Positions 9,801-17,000 are shown, numbered from the stretch's first letter. The stretch is DNA of 22,237 nt from an uncultured Cellvibrio sp. (GCA_946481735.1 CAMLOU010000074.1:1-22237), one strand, 5' to 3'. The notes: generated from the letters alone by a model not told the origin. Program-made: numbers and translations.

Positions 9801-9834
9801 AAACGCAGATGGTGAAAATCATCTGCGTTTTTTA
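9801..9834 (+). terminator. Intrinsic terminator of the beta-barrel gene
   Basis: Perfect 11-bp arms AAACGCAGATG (9801-9811) and CATCTGCGTTT (9820-9830) around an 8-nt loop run into a T tract (9828-9833). It lies about 30 nt after the stop of the porin-like gene. Confidence 0.88.
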
Positions 9835-9981
9835 TTGCCCCGCCACCACTCGGCATGCTTTTCCTTATTCAGCCCTGCGCTATTAAAATTTTCGGTAGTG
9901 CATAAAAAGTCTATTTCTCCTACCGGAATTCCTTACCTCCCGCCCACTCTAAAACATCTAGCTCTATGCGGAGGATGCGCC

Positions 9982-10695
9982 ATGAAAACCCTTGCAAATC
10001 GAAGCGCCGCAGGTAAAGCGCTTGCAGCACGCCTGACCGGATATCGCGATAGAGAGAACCTGATTGTTTTAGGCTTACCGCGCGGTGGGGTACCTGTGGC
10101 CTATGAAGTTGCCACCGCGTTACATGCACCGCTGGACGTATTGGTTGTGCGCAAACTCGGGCTGCCGCGCCATAAGGAATTTGCTATGGGCGCTATTGCG
10201 CATGGCGGGGTGCGCATCCTGAATGAAGACATTATTCGTTCCTACCGCATTACCGACGACGTCATCGAACATGTCGCAAAAAACGAAACAAAAGAATTGC
10301 AGCGCCGTGAACAGATCTACCGCGAGAATCGCCCCTGGCCGTCATTGCGCAACCAGTGTGTCATCCTGGTGGACGATGGATTGGCAACCGGCGCGACCAT
10401 GCGCGCGGCAATTGAAGCCGTCCGTATTGAAAAAGCCGATGATGTCATCATGGCTGTTCCGGTTGCCTCTACCCGCACCCTGAATGAGTTAGCGAAATGG
10501 ACCGATGAAACCGTATGCCTGTTAACACCTGACCCTTTTTATTTTGTCGGCCAATGGTATGAAAATTTCGAGCAGACCACCGACGAAGAAGTGGTTCGCT
10601 TGCTCGCGCAGGCACGCGCGGAGCGGGCGCAAGATCAAGGCAATAAAGCGGGCATCAAGCAAACCATTCAGTATCCACCGCAAATGACCTCGTGA
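9982..10695 (+). CDS. Type I phosphoribosyltransferase-fold protein
   Basis: A 237-residue protein with the PRPP-binding signature VILVDDGLATGATM (127-140) and an N-terminal PRTase hood (IVLGLPRGGVPVAYEVA, 28-44; LVVRKLGLPRHKEFAMGAI, 54-72). By family knowledge this fold moves phosphoribosyl groups between PRPP and bases, but stand-alone members of this subgroup have no known substrate. The start is ATG 9982, with a strong GGAGGA site 7 nt upstream. The frame is open from 9835, but that stretch has no family sequence. The next gene, an erythromycin-esterase homologue, starts 15 nt after its stop and is probably co-transcribed. I recall the same two domains as fusions in other bacteria, which would support a joint role. 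Confidence 0.8.
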   Translation: MKTLANRSAAGKALAARLTGYRDRENLIVLGLPRGGVPVAYEVATALHAPLDVLVVRKLGLPRHKEFAMGAIAHGGVRILNEDIIRSYRITDDVIEHVAKNETKELQRREQIYRENRPWPSLRNQCVILVDDGLATGATMRAAIEAVRIEKADDVIMAVPVASTRTLNELAKWTDETVCLLTPDPFYFVGQWYENFEQTTDEEVVRLLAQARAERAQDQGNKAGIKQTIQYPPQMTS

Positions 10696-10710
10696 CGGGT
10701 GGAGCACACA

Positions 10711-12039
10711 ATGACATACCACCCACAAATCGCCGATCTTATTCATAAAGCAGCCTATCCACTGGGGCAGGCACCACAGGACGTTACGCCGCTATTACGG
10801 CAGCTCGCACAGAAACATTTTATCCTGCTCGGTGAAGCGACCCACGGCACCCACGAGTTTTACCAGACGCGCATCGCTATCACCAAGCAATTGATTCTTC
10901 ATCATGGCCTCAACGCCATTGCTATCGAAGGCGATTGGCCTTCAGCCTACCGCGTCAACCGCTATGTGCGCTGGCAAGGAGACGATAAGAATCCCAACGA
11001 CGCCTTGAGTGACTTCAAACGTTTCCCTTTGTGGATGTGGCGCAACACGCCCATGCTCGATTTTGTTTTATGGTTGCGCCAGCACAACGAGAGTTTGCCA
11101 TCCACCCGGCAGGTAGGTTTCTATGGGTTAGATATGTATAGCCTGTACGAATCCATCGCCGCCGTGCTGGAATATCTTGATAACGTTGACCCGGAAGCAG
11201 CGCTTGCCGCACGCCGGTATTACGCCTGCCTGGGTCAAGCCGGTTATGAAGGATATTACGGTTACCACATTCAATCCGGCAAACGCCGTTCCTGTGAAGT
11301 GGAAGTCATACAGCAATTGCAGCTGCTGCGTGAGAATTCCCTGCGCTACACCAAGCCCGGTGATGACGCATCTGAAGATGATCAATTCCAGGCCGAACAA
11401 AATGCGCGGCTGGTTCACAGCGCCGAAAATTATTATCGCCAGATGTTTGATAGCCGCGTGAATACCTGGAACCTGCGCGACAGCCATATGATGGAAACGC
11501 TGGACAACCTGTACCAACACCTCACGCAACGTTTACAACAGCCCGCCAGAATCGCCGTATGGGAACACAACTCGCACGTCGGTGACGCCCGTGCCACTTA
11601 CATGGGCCCGCGCAACCAGCACAACCTGGGACAACTGGTGCGTGAACGCCATGGGGCGCAGTGCGCATTGATAGGCTTCACTACACATAAAGGCACGGTG
11701 ACGGCGGCATCCACCTGGGACGGCCCTGCCGAACGGAAAAAAATCAGGCCGGGTTTGCCCGACAGTGTCGAGCACCTGTTCCATTCCCTGGAATTTCCGG
11801 ATTTTTTATTGCCCTTGCACGGCGAGGTTGCGCGAGCCTTACAGGCGCGAAAACTGCAACGGGCCATTGGTGTGCTTTATCTTCCGGAAACGGAGCGCGC
11901 CAGCCATTACTTTCATTGCCATCTTGGCGATCAATTTGATGCGGTATTACACCTTGATACGACCAATGCCATTGAACCCCTGGACCCCACATCCGAATGG
12001 CTCGCCGGCGAGCAGAGCACATTTCCCTTCGGTGTGTGA
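10711..12039 (+). CDS. Erythromycin esterase family protein
   Basis: A 442-residue protein of the erythromycin-esterase (Ere, PF05139-type) family. The active-site block LLGEATHGTHEFY (39-51) is present, with the conserved Glu42 and His45, followed by IAIEGDWP (70-77). Later family blocks FYGLDMYSLY, RDSHMMETL, AVWEHNSHVGDA and LIGFTT are intact. Ere enzymes open the macrolide lactone ring, but most chromosomal members are not shown to confer resistance and their natural substrate is unknown. The start is ATG 10711, with GGTGGAG just upstream. A GTG at 10699 would add four residues. It follows the phosphoribosyltransferase closely. It ends 10 nt from the convergent P450 gene with no terminator hairpin I can see. 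Confidence 0.85.
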   Translation: MTYHPQIADLIHKAAYPLGQAPQDVTPLLRQLAQKHFILLGEATHGTHEFYQTRIAITKQLILHHGLNAIAIEGDWPSAYRVNRYVRWQGDDKNPNDALSDFKRFPLWMWRNTPMLDFVLWLRQHNESLPSTRQVGFYGLDMYSLYESIAAVLEYLDNVDPEAALAARRYYACLGQAGYEGYYGYHIQSGKRRSCEVEVIQQLQLLRENSLRYTKPGDDASEDDQFQAEQNARLVHSAENYYRQMFDSRVNTWNLRDSHMMETLDNLYQHLTQRLQQPARIAVWEHNSHVGDARATYMGPRNQHNLGQLVRERHGAQCALIGFTTHKGTVTAASTWDGPAERKKIRPGLPDSVEHLFHSLEFPDFLLPLHGEVARALQARKLQRAIGVLYLPETERASHYFHCHLGDQFDAVLHLDTTNAIEPLDPTSEWLAGEQSTFPFGV

Positions 12040-12049
12040 CGGAATATCT

Positions 12050-13315
12050 TTACGTTGCAGGTAACGGCAACGGCAATCGAACATTGCGGAGCAGGAAGGG
12101 CTTTTTAGGCAGGGCGGGCATACGGCGCATATCAATGTCGGTATCCTGTGCGATCACGTCATAATCCATCGTGTTGGTCAGCAGCTGCACACAACGCTTC
12201 ATCAAGGCAATGGTAAGCTGTTCGCCGGCACAACGATGATTTACATAATAACCACCGCCGCCCTGGGGAATAAACGAAAAAGCATTGTCCTGCCAATCGC
12301 GAAAACGCTCCGGCAGGAACTGATAAGGCGCCTGCCAAATACGCGAATCATGGTTGGTGCCGTACACATCAAGCATGACGCGAGTGCCCACAGGGAAGCG
12401 GCAGTTACGCCAATAAAAAGCCTCACGTACCACACCGCCAATAAACGGAAAGAAAGGATAGAAACGGCGCACTTCCTGTACAAAGTATTCAAGGTATTCG
12501 CCACCACCAGATGCCAGCTTCTGGCGGCACTCCGGATATTGATGCATGGCAATTGCAGCGAATAATACAAATCGACCGACAGCGACAGTGGGGCGCAACA
12601 TATTAAGTACTTCAACAGCGGCAACCTCGGGTGTTAACAGCATGCCTTTGGCATCGCGATGGGTCGCAATAACATGAAGCGGATCAGCGCGATTCGACGG
12701 TGCCTTTTTCTTTCGTGCTTCCTGAATTTTTTGCGCAATCCATTTTTCACTGCGTCGACGCAACAGAGCGCCGCGCCACTGCCGGGGACCGATTGCACCA
12801 GCACCGTCAATCATCGCTGAAATTTCACGCGTGCGCGCGTTCAGCTCGCCGTCCGTAACACCGACGCCACACCACTCACACACGGCCCAACAGAGGATGC
12901 GCTGAATCTCGTCAAACAAATCCACTTCACCCATGGCCTGCCACACATACAGGGTACGCCGCCAGCGCTCTTCCACTAGATCAACCAGGCGCTGGATATT
13001 TTCCGGCGTCATCAATGACATCATCATCCGTTTGCGCCAATGGTGTGCCTTATCGTCCAGGGTGGCTACGCTGCCCTCGTCTTGCAACAAGTGCAATACG
13101 GTGGGCGGCATGGCGCCCCGGCGAGTGAGCCGCCCTTTACAATAAAAAACCCAGGCGGCTTCCTCGCCCATGATGCAAAAGGTTTTTTTGAACAAGAGCC
13201 GTGTGGCAAAGATATCGGTTTGGTAATGCTCGCAGCGGCGGGTGATATAGAGGTTGCCGTCACGCAACAATCCCAGAGCACCGTCCATGGTTTTTTCGCG
13301 TGGAATCGCAGACAT
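12050..13315 (-). CDS. CYP152-type cytochrome P450 fatty-acid peroxygenase
   Basis: A 421-residue P450, cytosolic and without a membrane anchor. The haem loop is FIPQGGGGYYVNHRCAGE with Cys362 as thiolate ligand. The K-helix ExxR is at 281-284 (EVRRFYPFFPF). The I helix carries LRPTVAVGRF with Arg241-Pro242 in place of the usual acid-alcohol pair. This Arg-Pro is the mark of CYP152 enzymes (P450-BS-beta, SP-alpha, OleT), where the Arg binds the fatty-acid carboxylate that acts as acid-base group. By family knowledge they use H2O2 directly, without a reductase, to hydroxylate at alpha/beta positions or decarboxylate fatty acids. The start is ATG 13315, with AGGA upstream; longer starts reach 13363 but overlap the preceding gene. 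It is the last gene of a minus-strand run, 26 nt after the copper-storage gene. Confidence 0.88.
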   Translation of the reverse strand: MSAIPREKTMDGALGLLRDGNLYITRRCEHYQTDIFATRLLFKKTFCIMGEEAAWVFYCKGRLTRRGAMPPTVLHLLQDEGSVATLDDKAHHWRKRMMMSLMTPENIQRLVDLVEERWRRTLYVWQAMGEVDLFDEIQRILCWAVCEWCGVGVTDGELNARTREISAMIDGAGAIGPRQWRGALLRRRSEKWIAQKIQEARKKKAPSNRADPLHVIATHRDAKGMLLTPEVAAVEVLNMLRPTVAVGRFVLFAAIAMHQYPECRQKLASGGGEYLEYFVQEVRRFYPFFPFIGGVVREAFYWRNCRFPVGTRVMLDVYGTNHDSRIWQAPYQFLPERFRDWQDNAFSFIPQGGGGYYVNHRCAGEQLTIALMKRCVQLLTNTMDYDVIAQDTDIDMRRMPALPKKPFLLRNVRLPLPLPAT

Positions 13316-13341
13316 ATCACATCCTGTCAAATGATTAATAA

Positions 13342-13671
13342 TCAAGCGGCCATCTTGCGGCATTCAGCAGCGCATTTGTGACACGCCTGTGCGCATTCCT
13401 TACAGTGCGCGGGTTCATGCTGTTTACAAATATCACCGCACTTCTGGCAAATGTCGGCGCACAGGCGGCAGATATCCTTTGCAGAATCACTGCCGCGCGC
13501 CATGGCCGCGGCGGCCAGCCGACAGATGGCAGCGCAGTCCATGTCGGCTCGAATACATTCTGCCATCCGCGCTACATCCGGTTCTGATAAACAGGCAGTG
13601 GAACAATGATCACAAGCCACAGCACAGTCGTAACATGCATCAATACAGGTGGAGTACTTTTGAAAACTCAT
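13342..13671 (-). CDS. Cys-rich four-helix copper-storage protein (Csp3-like)
   Basis: A 109-residue protein with 19 cysteines, nearly all in CxxxC or CxxC spacing on predicted helices (9,13,16,20,23,27; 39,46,50; 68,71,75,78,82; 90,93,97,100,104). This is the pattern of the four-helix-bundle copper-storage proteins (Csp; formerly DUF326 or 'ferredoxin'). By family knowledge Csp tetramers hold many Cu(I) ions inside the bundles through Cys thiolates. There is no signal peptide or Tat motif, so it should be cytosolic, as in Csp3. The start ATG 13671 has GGGAGA upstream. It sits between a DUF892 gene (29 nt gap) and the P450 gene (26 nt gap) on the same strand. Confidence 0.87.
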   Translation of the reverse strand: MSFQKYSTCIDACYDCAVACDHCSTACLSEPDVARMAECIRADMDCAAICRLAAAAMARGSDSAKDICRLCADICQKCGDICKQHEPAHCKECAQACHKCAAECRKMAA

Positions 13672-13700
13672 AGGTTATTCTCCCAATCTATCGTGATTAA

Positions 13701-14213
13701 CTAGCGTTTGGCGTTCATACCTGGCGTAGCCGAACGCGCTAGAAACGCCTGGGTAATCTCCGGCAAGTGACCACGCAGCCATTCCGCCATGGCTATTTCC
13801 TGCTGCAAAATGGATTCGCAAACGCGCTGGGTTTCGTTGTCGCCAATGGCCCGGGCGGCGGCAATGAGGATGGTGTAAGACGCAATCTCCATGTGCGCAA
13901 AGACATAGGTGCTCATTGCACCCTTTACCACTTCGTCACTCACCGCCATACCCGACACGGATTGGCCGAAGGCCATCACCTTGCCCATTAAATCCTTGAG
14001 CGTGGAAGGGCTGCTACCCAGACGCTCGATACATCCTTTTAATAACTCTTGCTGTTTGCGTGTATCTTTCAGGTGATCTTCCATATGCGCGCGCAACTGG
14101 GGGTAGTGTTCCAGCCGCTCCACCAGATCCTTCAGCATCACCTCTGCCTGTTGCTCCATTGCATGGGCGTCGCGCAGCCAGTCCAGAACGTGACCTACAT
14201 GTGCCGTTGTCAT
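13701..14213 (-). CDS. DUF892 (YciE/YciF-type) ferritin-like protein, copy 1
   Basis: A 170-residue helical protein of the DUF892/YciF ferritin-like family. Helix 1 is DWLRDAHAMEQQ. Helix 2 carries HLKDTRKQQELLKGCIERLG. Helix 3 is VFAHMEIASYTILIAAA. Helix 4 is ILQQEIAMAEWL. The Glu/His positions in these helices could make a di-metal site, as in YciF-like structures; function in the family is unproven beyond stress induction. The start ATG 14213 has AAGGAG 7 nt upstream. It is aligned end to end without gaps, at 104 of 170 identical residues (my count), with the second copy at 17083-17595. It probably belongs to the minus-strand operon that continues into the Csp and P450 genes. Confidence 0.82.
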   Translation of the reverse strand: MTTAHVGHVLDWLRDAHAMEQQAEVMLKDLVERLEHYPQLRAHMEDHLKDTRKQQELLKGCIERLGSSPSTLKDLMGKVMAFGQSVSGMAVSDEVVKGAMSTYVFAHMEIASYTILIAAARAIGDNETQRVCESILQQEIAMAEWLRGHLPEITQAFLARSATPGMNAKR

Positions 14214-14252
14214 CGCAGACTCCTTAATGGCGAATGGTTAATATGTGTTTAT

Positions 14253-14930
14253 TTATTGCGGACTGGTAGTAGTACCGGGTCTCGGGCGGGTATTAACATC
14301 ATTGTCATTGTTAATACCGCGTTCGTTGTTGATTCCCCGGTTGTTGTTCATATTACCGTTTTCATCCAGGCCACGATTGCTGTCCGTACCTTCACGATTC
14401 ATGCCGTCATCTTCCGCTTCAGATGCGCCGGTCGCCGCTGCCAAGTCCTTCGCCATGCGCAGATGGGTTTCCAACTTGGGCAAGGTTTTTTCTACAAAGG
14501 CGCGCAGTTCCGGGTCGCGTATATCCATGGCTTCACGAAACAACTCGATGGTCTGTTCATGGGCAACAACCTGATTGTTAGCGTAGGCCTGGTCAAACGA
14601 TTCGTCGTCACGTTGTTTAAGAATAAATGCCTTGGCTTTATTCATTAACTCCGCGTCGTCAGCGATTTTCCAATCTTTTTTTGAACGAGCGATGCCGGAT
14701 AATTCCTGATTAGCCGCCGTGTGATCATCAATCATCTTCTGCGCAAATTCCTTCACTTGCGGTGAGGTTCCTTTGCGCAACGCCATCCTGCCTGTTTCAA
14801 TTTCCGCCAGGCCTTTTGCTGAGGCTTCCTCAACAAAATCTTCAGCATCTACATCAGCATTAGCGGTAAAACTCAGCAGTGCCAATAACAGAACGGCAAA
14901 GCCGCCCCGAATCATTTTCAACGAGCTCAT
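14253..14930 (-). CDS. DUF4142 periplasmic ferritin-like protein with Asn-rich tail
   Basis: A 225-residue exported protein. The signal peptide (hydrophobic 11-22, cleavage near TANA|DVD) is followed by a DUF4142 helical domain (about 27-165). That domain has the family features FVEEASAKGLAEIETGRMAL, QKMIDDH (His70), VVAHEQTIELF (His124) and LPKLETHLRMA (His156). The family is ferritin-like by fold and of unknown function, often found in stress gene sets. The tail (175-225) is low-complexity, with repeated Asn-Arg-Gly-Ile/Leu units and a Pro-Arg-rich end, and is probably disordered. GAGGA precedes ATG 14930. It lies 39 nt upstream of the DUF892 gene and 59 nt downstream of the DUF2795 gene on the same strand. 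Confidence 0.8.
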   Translation of the reverse strand: MSSLKMIRGGFAVLLLALLSFTANADVDAEDFVEEASAKGLAEIETGRMALRKGTSPQVKEFAQKMIDDHTAANQELSGIARSKKDWKIADDAELMNKAKAFILKQRDDESFDQAYANNQVVAHEQTIELFREAMDIRDPELRAFVEKTLPKLETHLRMAKDLAAATGASEAEDDGMNREGTDSNRGLDENGNMNNNRGINNERGINNDNDVNTRPRPGTTTSPQ

Positions 14931-14989
14931 AATGTGTTCCTCATAAAAGTACGATGCATTCAGGTTGCAGTTTTTTCTGATAACCAGAA

Positions 14990-15232
14990 CTAATGGCGTG
15001 TCTGGCTGAACTGTTGCGCTACTTCCATTGGACTATTGAACTCCTTTTGCGAGAATTGCTGCATTACATCCAACACCTCATCGGGTGCTTTGTTCTTTTT
15101 CGCACAATCGATAAGCCCCTCTTTATCACACGGAAAATCAATGCCGGCGATGTACTTTTCCACTTGGGCGGCATTAATATGAGACTGTTTGTTGCCTGAA
15201 CGACCGGGTTGCTGTGTTTGTCGCTGAACCAT
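14990..15232 (-). CDS. DUF2795 small protein
   Basis: An 80-residue protein whose C-terminal 55 residues fit DUF2795: YIAGIDFPCDKEGLIDCAKK, then a VLDVMQQF helix and EFNSPMEVAQQF. The family is a small helical fold of unknown function, frequent in environmental bacteria near stress genes. The first 20 residues are polar (Gln/Ser-rich). A perfect AGGAGG precedes ATG 15232, so it should be well translated. It is the first gene of the minus-strand run that ends with the P450. It is too short to assign a role. Confidence 0.72.
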   Translation of the reverse strand: MVQRQTQQPGRSGNKQSHINAAQVEKYIAGIDFPCDKEGLIDCAKKNKAPDEVLDVMQQFSQKEFNSPMEVAQQFSQTRH

Positions 15233-15271
15233 ATAAACCTCCTGAACAATTTACAAAAAACCAAAACAATG

Positions 15272-15294
15272 GGTTATAGGATTAAGCTAAAACC
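15272..15294. promoter_or_regulatory. Candidate operator/promoter upstream of the DUF2795 operon
   Basis: GGTTATAG (15272-15279) and CTAAAACC (15287-15294) form an inverted repeat with 7 of 8 matches around 7 nt. On the minus strand the repeat contains TATAAC, a possible -10 hexamer, about 40 nt before the ATG at 15232. A repressor or activator site overlapping the promoter is possible. This is a by-eye call. Confidence 0.3.
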
Positions 15295-15515
15295 ATGCCG
15301 ATTCTTTAAAACAAAGTCGTGCGCCAAAAACGCGATCAAGCGAAACATAGCGGTGAAGGGAGGTGTCAGAAAGGTTGGATTCGGTGATAACCGGACGGCT
15401 AATGTCGCTGTGGCCATGTAAAGCTTACAAGTCGGTTTTGCAATGGCATTCGGATTTTTACCGCTAGCGCACCACTCACCAACGAGTAAATAACAACGAA
15501 CAAACGGAGCCTGCT

Positions 15516-15884
15516 ATGGACGATGATCTGGAAACCATGTCCCATGACGAACTTATTAATGAAGTGAAAAAATTACGCAGCGTTATTCGCGAACATCGCG
15601 ACCACGGCGGGCAGGATTTATGCTGGCATCATCCGTCATTATGGGAGGCCTTGCCGGAAAAATCAGATCCTTTACCGCCCCTACCCGACTGGCCTGATTT
15701 TATTCGCGGCTGCGTCAATTACCGGCAGTCACTGGACAACCAGTTACGCAACAAACGTAAAACCGATATTCCTGGGGAAAAGCAACCGGCAGCATCGCGC
15801 AAAGCGCCCGACGGTTTAGCTTTTTCGCCCGAAGACCTGGTAAAACTTGCTGAACTCAAAACAGGAGCGAAGCGGTTGCGATAA
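15516..15884 (+). CDS. Conserved hypothetical protein with DLCWHHP motif
   Basis: A 122-residue soluble protein. It starts with a short coiled coil (MDDDLETMSHDELINEVKKLRS), then HRDHGGQDLCWHHPSLWEALPE (29-48) and WPDFIRGCVNYRQSLD (59-74). The tail is basic and polar. The Cys36-Trp-His-His block and Cys66 look like conserved functional positions. I recall the DLCW-HP...LW pattern from unnamed proteobacterial proteins but know no function. GGAG lies 7 nt before ATG 15516. It is divergent from the DUF2795 operon, so the 283-nt gap should hold promoters for both. Its 3' end overlaps the convergent membrane-protein gene by 29 bp. Confidence 0.65.
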   Translation: MDDDLETMSHDELINEVKKLRSVIREHRDHGGQDLCWHHPSLWEALPEKSDPLPPLPDWPDFIRGCVNYRQSLDNQLRNKRKTDIPGEKQPAASRKAPDGLAFSPEDLVKLAELKTGAKRLR

Positions 15885-16185
15885 CCAGTGCAATCACCGC
15901 TACGGCAATAGCGCCATAAGCCAGGCGCTTGAAGAATACTATTTTTTTCTGCAAGTCGATTCCGGCAGCCTCAATACCCTCAATTGTCTGCTGGAGTTTT
16001 TCTGCCAACACATGAATTGACTCAGCGTTTTGCGTCGCAGCAGATTGCAGCTCCGCAATTTGCTGCGCCGTAATATCATCTGTTTTTTCTTCTACCGGCT
16101 TGGCGGTAAACGCCGGTATAGCCGTTGCGACAATCTGTGTGACGTAAGGCAATGAAGCCTTGAGCAAAGGAAGCCAGACGGGCAT
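15856..16185 (-). CDS. Small coiled-coil membrane protein, function unknown
   Basis: A 109-residue protein. An N-terminal hydrophobic/amphipathic segment (MPVWLPLLKASLPYVTQIVA) is followed by a Gln/Glu-rich coiled coil (about 36-85, ITAQQIAELQSAATQNAES). A C-terminal transmembrane helix (about 88-108, LAYGAIAVAVIALVIATASL) ends at the stop, as in tail-anchored proteins. The start is ATG 16185, with GGAGGA 8 nt upstream; an in-frame TTG at 16200 lies on that ribosome site. I do not recognise the family. It converges on and overlaps the preceding plus-strand gene by 29 bp. Confidence 0.6.
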   Translation of the reverse strand: MPVWLPLLKASLPYVTQIVATAIPAFTAKPVEEKTDDITAQQIAELQSAATQNAESIHVLAEKLQQTIEGIEAAGIDLQKKIVFFKRLAYGAIAVAVIALVIATASLLF

Positions 16186-16347
16186 AGGTTGTTCCTCCAA
16201 ATCGTTTTAATCCAACCACTACTTTAATCGATATTTGCACGACATTGCACCTTTTAATTGCTTCACCTTTTGTTCTTTTTATCTGCCTGGTCAGAATTTG
16301 TTATCGAAGCCAATGTCACATCAGATACTGATGTTTTCAGTTAGACC

Positions 16348-16353
16348 TATAAT
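16348..16353 (+). promoter_or_regulatory. Candidate -10 element for the ferritin-like gene
   Basis: A consensus TATAAT preceded by CC (CCTATAATTT) lies about 27 nt before the likely ATG at 16380. No -35 match is seen 16-18 nt upstream (ATACTG). A good -10 with a C before it and no -35 is compatible with RpoS use, but that is inference. Confidence 0.35.
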
Positions 16354-16379
16354 TTCACTAACCGTTAATGGAGATGACC

Positions 16380-17000
16380 ATGGCCAGCAAATCAGGTAAT
16401 AAATCGCAAGTGCATGAATTGTTGTATCAAGCATTGGAAACTGAAATGGGCGGAATATTGATTTACCAAGCTGCCATTTCCTGCGCGACCAACAAAGATC
16501 TACGTAAAGAGTGGGAGGGTTATCTGGAAGAAACCCAGACCCATCACGAGGTACTATTGAATGTATTTAAGGAGCTGGAACTGGACCCGGAAGCGCAAAC
16601 ACCAGGACGGGAAGTGGTATCACATCTGGGCGAGTCTCTCGTCGCTGCAATCAAGTTAGCCAAAGCCTCTGGCGATGCCCAGGCCGCGCAACTGGTAGCC
16701 GCCGAATGTGTGGTACTGGCCGAGACCAAAGACCATTCCAATTGGGAACTAATCGGGTTACTCGCGGATAAATTACCCGCAAAAGAAGCCAAGATTCTGA
16801 ACCAGGCATACGAAGCAGTTAATGAGGATGAAGAGCACCACCTGTATCACACCAAAGGTTGGGCGAGAGAATTGTGGATCGAAAGCCTTGGCTTCCCTGC
16901 GGTATTGCCACCGCCGGAAGAAGTGAAAGATGTGGAAACCGCCATCGGTGCAGCGCGCGCGCAACAGTCGCGGGAAAAAATGCTCGGCAAACGTCATTAA
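16380..17000 (+). CDS. Ferritin-like domain protein, function unknown
   Basis: A 206-residue, mostly helical protein. The helices carry paired carboxylate/His motifs typical of ferritin-like di-iron bundles: LETEMGGILIYQ (about 20-31), LEETQTHHEVLL (about 50-61), AAECVVLAETKDHSNWEL, and NEDEEHHLYHTKGW. The C-terminal 40 residues (FPAVLPPPEEVKDVET onward) are Pro- and Glu-rich and outside the bundle. Metal binding is inferred from pattern only. The start is ATG 16380, with GGAG 5' of it; two further in-frame ATGs at 16368 and 16374 lie on or before that ribosome site. It is followed by a strong bidirectional terminator shared with the convergent DUF892 gene. Confidence 0.68.
   Translation: MASKSGNKSQVHELLYQALETEMGGILIYQAAISCATNKDLRKEWEGYLEETQTHHEVLLNVFKELELDPEAQTPGREVVSHLGESLVAAIKLAKASGDAQAAQLVAAECVVLAETKDHSNWELIGLLADKLPAKEAKILNQAYEAVNEDEEHHLYHTKGWARELWIESLGFPAVLPPPEEVKDVETAIGAARAQQSREKMLGKRH

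Noticed and set aside
14049..14648. 199-codon plus-strand frame opposite DUF892 and DUF4142 genes
   Set aside because: It spans two genes and their gap on the other strand. Its hydrophobic runs are the mirror of the Asn-rich tail.
15209..15421. 70-codon plus-strand frame in the gap before the DLCWHHP gene
   Set aside because: It starts inside the DUF2795 gene, has no ribosome site, and its composition looks like non-coding DNA.
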